Assembly: GCA_008360975.2 (NCBI GenBank) | Contig: CM039182.1 | Span: forward strand, 88,381,405-88,445,404 | From: Lichenostomus cassidix | Taxonomy: Eukaryota; Chordata; Aves; Passeriformes; Meliphagidae | Direction: 5' to 3' | DNA: 64,000 nucleotides | Part shown: positions 60,601 to 64,000 of the stretch, piece by piece | Layout of the letters: the number at the start of each line of letters is the position of its first letter | Position numbering within the stretch: position 1 is the stretch's first letter | Translations under genes and position numbers: made by a program | Notes under the pieces: model-generated | What the model was told of the DNA's origin: nothing | The model's database searches: none | The model's input: the letters and a program-made list of their open reading frames with translations, nothing else

Positions 60601-63600
60601 GACTAGGTCTAATGTGGTCCTGTGAGCTGAATTCCTGTCAGTAGATAAAGCACAGTTAGATTCCCTTTTGAAGCCTTCCTTATTGAGTTTCATCTGAAAA
60701 TGATAAATACCATTCATTCTTCTGAGCACTTTTCAGTGTGAACCAAAGCACCATAAAAGATGTAATTAGAAGGATTCATTTCAAAAACCTCACCTGTTCC
60801 AACTACACAAGCAACGTTGATGCATCCTGTACAAATCTAGACAATGGTCCTGAAAAATAATTCTGTGTAACTTTGGAGGTTTGAATGCTTGTTAACTTTG
60901 GAGGTTTGAATGCTTGTTAAATCAGCCTGGAGTTCCCTCTAGTAAATACCCTACTAGTTTACATCCATAACTCAGCAGTAAGTTTAACACAGTTCTTTGG
61001 AGAGCCACCAGTACATCTACTACCTTGCAAACATGACAAGGCAACTCATGGCACCCTCGAGGCAAACCTTGAAGTCCTAGTGAAGACCTGTTTTCCCCAG
61101 CTGTGGGATGTGATGTGTGATGATTCTGGTGTCCTCCAAAATGCACAGGCAGAAACACAGTTGTAGAGATATGGCAATGAAGACTAATTATGTGCAATTA
61201 AGAAAAAAAGAAATACTTACCTGGAATGAAACAGAATACCTCTTCTCTAGTAATGAAGGGCAATGTGGTGCATTTACAAACCTTCTGTTTCCAATACAAA
61301 ATACCTAAGACTATGACTTTTAAAATATGTGTAATCCCTTGGGTGTAGTCAGGCCAGTCACATTCTTCAAGTTAATCACGTGCCTGAGAGTTTGGCTTGA
61401 TTGTGGAAGACGTGTTGCTTTGAACAATTTAATAAATAACTCTGAATTAAGTTGTGGTGTGTTTTACTGTTTGCAGAACATCATTATTTCTCTGAATTTA
61501 TTATTTACTTCCACTAATTTGCTGGATGTTCTTTAACATAGTGGACAAACCATGAGCAGCTGCCTTTATGAATATTAGTAATTTAATATTTTAAAATAAG
61601 CCCTCGGTATTGATTATTTTTTCCCTATGATTGCAAATGGGTATAAATGTAGCCAATTATATGAAAACTTATAATTTTAGGAACACCTGTTTATCTATCC
61701 TTATTTTCATGGCTCTTCTGCTATGATTAGCAGGAGAAGCAGGATGATAATGTGTTGCAGAACACCCATGATAGTGCTAGATAAACTGCTGCCATTACGA
61801 AGAAGATGCTTTTATGTGTACAGATACGATGTACAATCTACTTTGCACAAAGAACAAACTTCTTACTGGTGAAACTCCATTAAAACCAAGGGTGCTACAG
61901 CAAAGACAAATTTGGTCCTGGAATAATTCCACGGATCACAGATAAACCAGTGACTAAATTCGAAGCTCATGTATCACTTCCTTCCTTATTATATATTTTA
62001 AAATAAATAGTGCAAATAGGAGATAATGTACTTTTGGTTTCTTTTGACTTAAATACCTAAATACTTGAAGAGATTTGCGTTTTTTTCAGTCTCCTGGCTG
62101 CCCACTTGCTTTGCATTGAGGTCTTTTTCATGGAGTACCCCCTTTAGGCTTACAGTGAAATGGTTACCAGGTAGCTTTCCTAATAACAGTAGGTGCTGTC
62201 TGTGCCTTTGAAAAAGCACAGAACTGTCATCCTGCCTCTAGCCAAAAGCAGGGACCTGTTTCCTTTACATTGGCCCAATAACATCATATAAAAGTCTTCA
62301 AAAATCAGGATGAAAAGGCAACTTTTCTTCAGACCTTTTCACATTCTCTAAGGAGAGCATACATTTTCTGTCAGAACTTCTGGTTTATATTCTTGCCAGT
62401 CAGAGCTTCCTATGAAGCAGATGTTTTTGTGATATTGCTAAGCATTTATAGGGAACCCCTGTGCTTTAGAGTGTAACTTTACATACTTCATTGCACAACC
62501 TGGATAAGCAAATGTAGGTAGACCTTCAAAAAACACACAGAAATAAATCTTCATTTTGCTGAACACAGGAATTAACCAGCTATTTTTCTCCAGGACCAAT
62601 ATACAGCCATACATGGAAATGGTGAAGGAACAATAGTGCTGAACCTCATCACAACTTGTGATGAGACTGAGGCCCCTTATCATATGAGGTCTTGTTTTTA
62701 AGCTTCTCTTTATAAATCCTGTAATTGCAAAGCTGCCTTTTGGTATGAACTCATGTTTATTTCTTCTTTGTCATGGTAAAGTTACCAAGAGCAACTGATA
62801 TTTTAACTCTTTTCTTCCTTCTGGGCTAGGAAAATGAAAGTTTCCAGCTCACTTTGATTTCAAGATTAGTGTCCCTAGCCAAGGGATATTAATTATTATT
62901 TCTTTCCAGAAGTTTGCAGACAATAGCATAAACAGTACTGAAATTTACTTGGTGTATCAAGTAATGTGGGCAGTAACAAGACCCATCTAAACCCTCTTGT
63001 TTGAAGGCAAAGACTGAAGGACTTTTTTCACATTTCAAGAAAACCATCATCCTCTGGCTTGTGCTAAACTCACCTCTCCCAGGCTACAAATTTTGGGTGG
63101 TTTCTGTTTGTTTTAGTCTGTTTTTAAATTATGTACTTGCCAGGATTTAAATTAAACCTTTCAGGACTTCTGTAAGCTGGAAAGCTGGCTGTACATCATT
63201 GTGACTGAATATTGAACTAATCACTTCAGTTAACTGTTGGCTATCACTGACAAGAGGAGAACTCAATAAACCATGAATTAATTCAGAGCTCTATTCAGCT
63301 CAATTTGTTGCTGTAAGTTACCTTTTGTGAGTTACAATATCCACTTCCCAACTGAAAAGCTCTTACTAAATCACAGCAGCAGCCAATTTCAGTCATGACC
63401 CATGCAGGGCTGCCCTTTTCTTTGTGGTATTCAGCTGTCATTCAAATCAACCCTTTTCATTAAATACACTGTACCCCATCCTATGAAAGGTAGTTCAAGA
63501 CAAAACATTGAAACTGCATACTACCATTAAAAAAAGTCTATACACACCTTAGTACTTTGTATATTATTTGCTCTCACTGATAGGCAACCAGAGCGTTTAT

Positions 63601-64000
63601 CCTGAAGAAAGATGAAAAATTGGAAAATATCCTTTGCTCCAGCACATGTATGACATGATTCACAAAACTTTCCCCCCTACGAATGCTCCTGCAACATGAT
63701 TAAGGAATTCTTTCAAGTATTTCTGGCAAAGTCATGTGTCCTCTACTCAATGAGTGTAAATCCCATAACCAAAGGATCCCTTGTGGGATGAAAAATCTCT
63801 GAGTCCAGGAAAGTCTTGAAAGGGATCAGAGTTCTCTCAACCACCCAGAACAGATATACACCATGTCCTTTTCAGTGAAGTAAGGGAATGTTTTACAACA
63901 GAAAACAAGATAAATATAGTATAAGTAAAAGCTAAGTAATCCAACCAAAGAAAGCTAAGATACAAGAAATCTATTCCAATTACTTTAAAATGGATTTATC
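57601..64000. other. Non-coding stretch 57.6-64.0 kb
   Basis: No gene is supported. It is unique AT-rich sequence with one perfect 25-bp tandem duplication at 60868-60917 and a TGATTAAT Hox/Pbx-type motif at 60110-60117. I recognise no dispersed repeat here. Open frames reach 91 codons (60922-61197, minus) without a known domain. The window ends inside this non-coding DNA. Confidence 0.6.
60868..60917. repeat. Perfect 25-bp tandem duplication
   Basis: Two identical 25-bp units, each starting TAACTTTGGAGG and ending ATGCTTGT, at 60868-60892 and 60893-60917. It may be length-variable among individuals. Confidence 0.93.

Overview
The window looks like a piece of a bird nuclear chromosome, most likely from a songbird. 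It is AT-rich and full of A/T runs, and has no bacterial features such as operons, ribosome-binding sites or dense long ORFs. Its recognisable dispersed repeats are mainly CR1 non-LTR retrotransposon fragments of the avian type. One short element at 51305-51437 joins a tRNA-Ile-like head to a CR1-type tail. That architecture matches, from memory, the songbird SINE TguSINE1, and it is the best clue to lineage.

No protein-coding gene could be supported. The longest open frames (153 codons at 19512-19973 on the minus strand, 130 and 125 codons elsewhere) show no recognisable domain, and several others lie inside CR1 copies or simple repeats. Two stretches have exon-like features but stay speculative: 6561-6643 (+), behind a good splice acceptor and branch-point-like motif, and 2328-2655 (-), an open frame ending at a splice-donor-like site. 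The window is best read as a gene desert or the inside of a very large intron.

Layout: 1-8.5 kb is non-coding, with a (TTTTG)n microsatellite, a 3' CR1 copy at 2880-3450 and two homeodomain-site-rich blocks (1.56-2.08 kb and 4.56-5.13 kb). A short ancient CR1/L3-like relic lies near 8.63-8.71 kb. A CpG-containing block lies at 11.58-11.95 kb and a CR1 3' tail at 13.35-13.52 kb. From 13.5 to 38.9 kb the sequence is mostly unique and AT-rich, with microsatellites and enhancer-like blocks at 21.5, 24.7-25.4, 31.1 and 35.5-36.0 kb. At 38.97-39.29 kb a minus-strand CR1 has its ORF2 endonuclease-RT linker joined almost directly to its 3' UTR, with the reverse transcriptase missing. A further CR1 lies at 48.30-48.76 kb (-) and the SINE at 51.3 kb (-). 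The rest, to 64 kb, is unique AT-rich DNA with two short perfect tandem duplications and a few homeodomain or SOX/POU site clusters.

Several short blocks, richer in TAATTA, TGATTNAT, E-box or SOX/POU motifs and in places keeping CpGs, look like conserved non-coding elements of the sort found around developmental regulators. This is inference from motif content; no alignment could be made and the neighbouring gene cannot be named. No CRISPR array, intact RNA gene, intact mobile element or undescribed molecular system was found.
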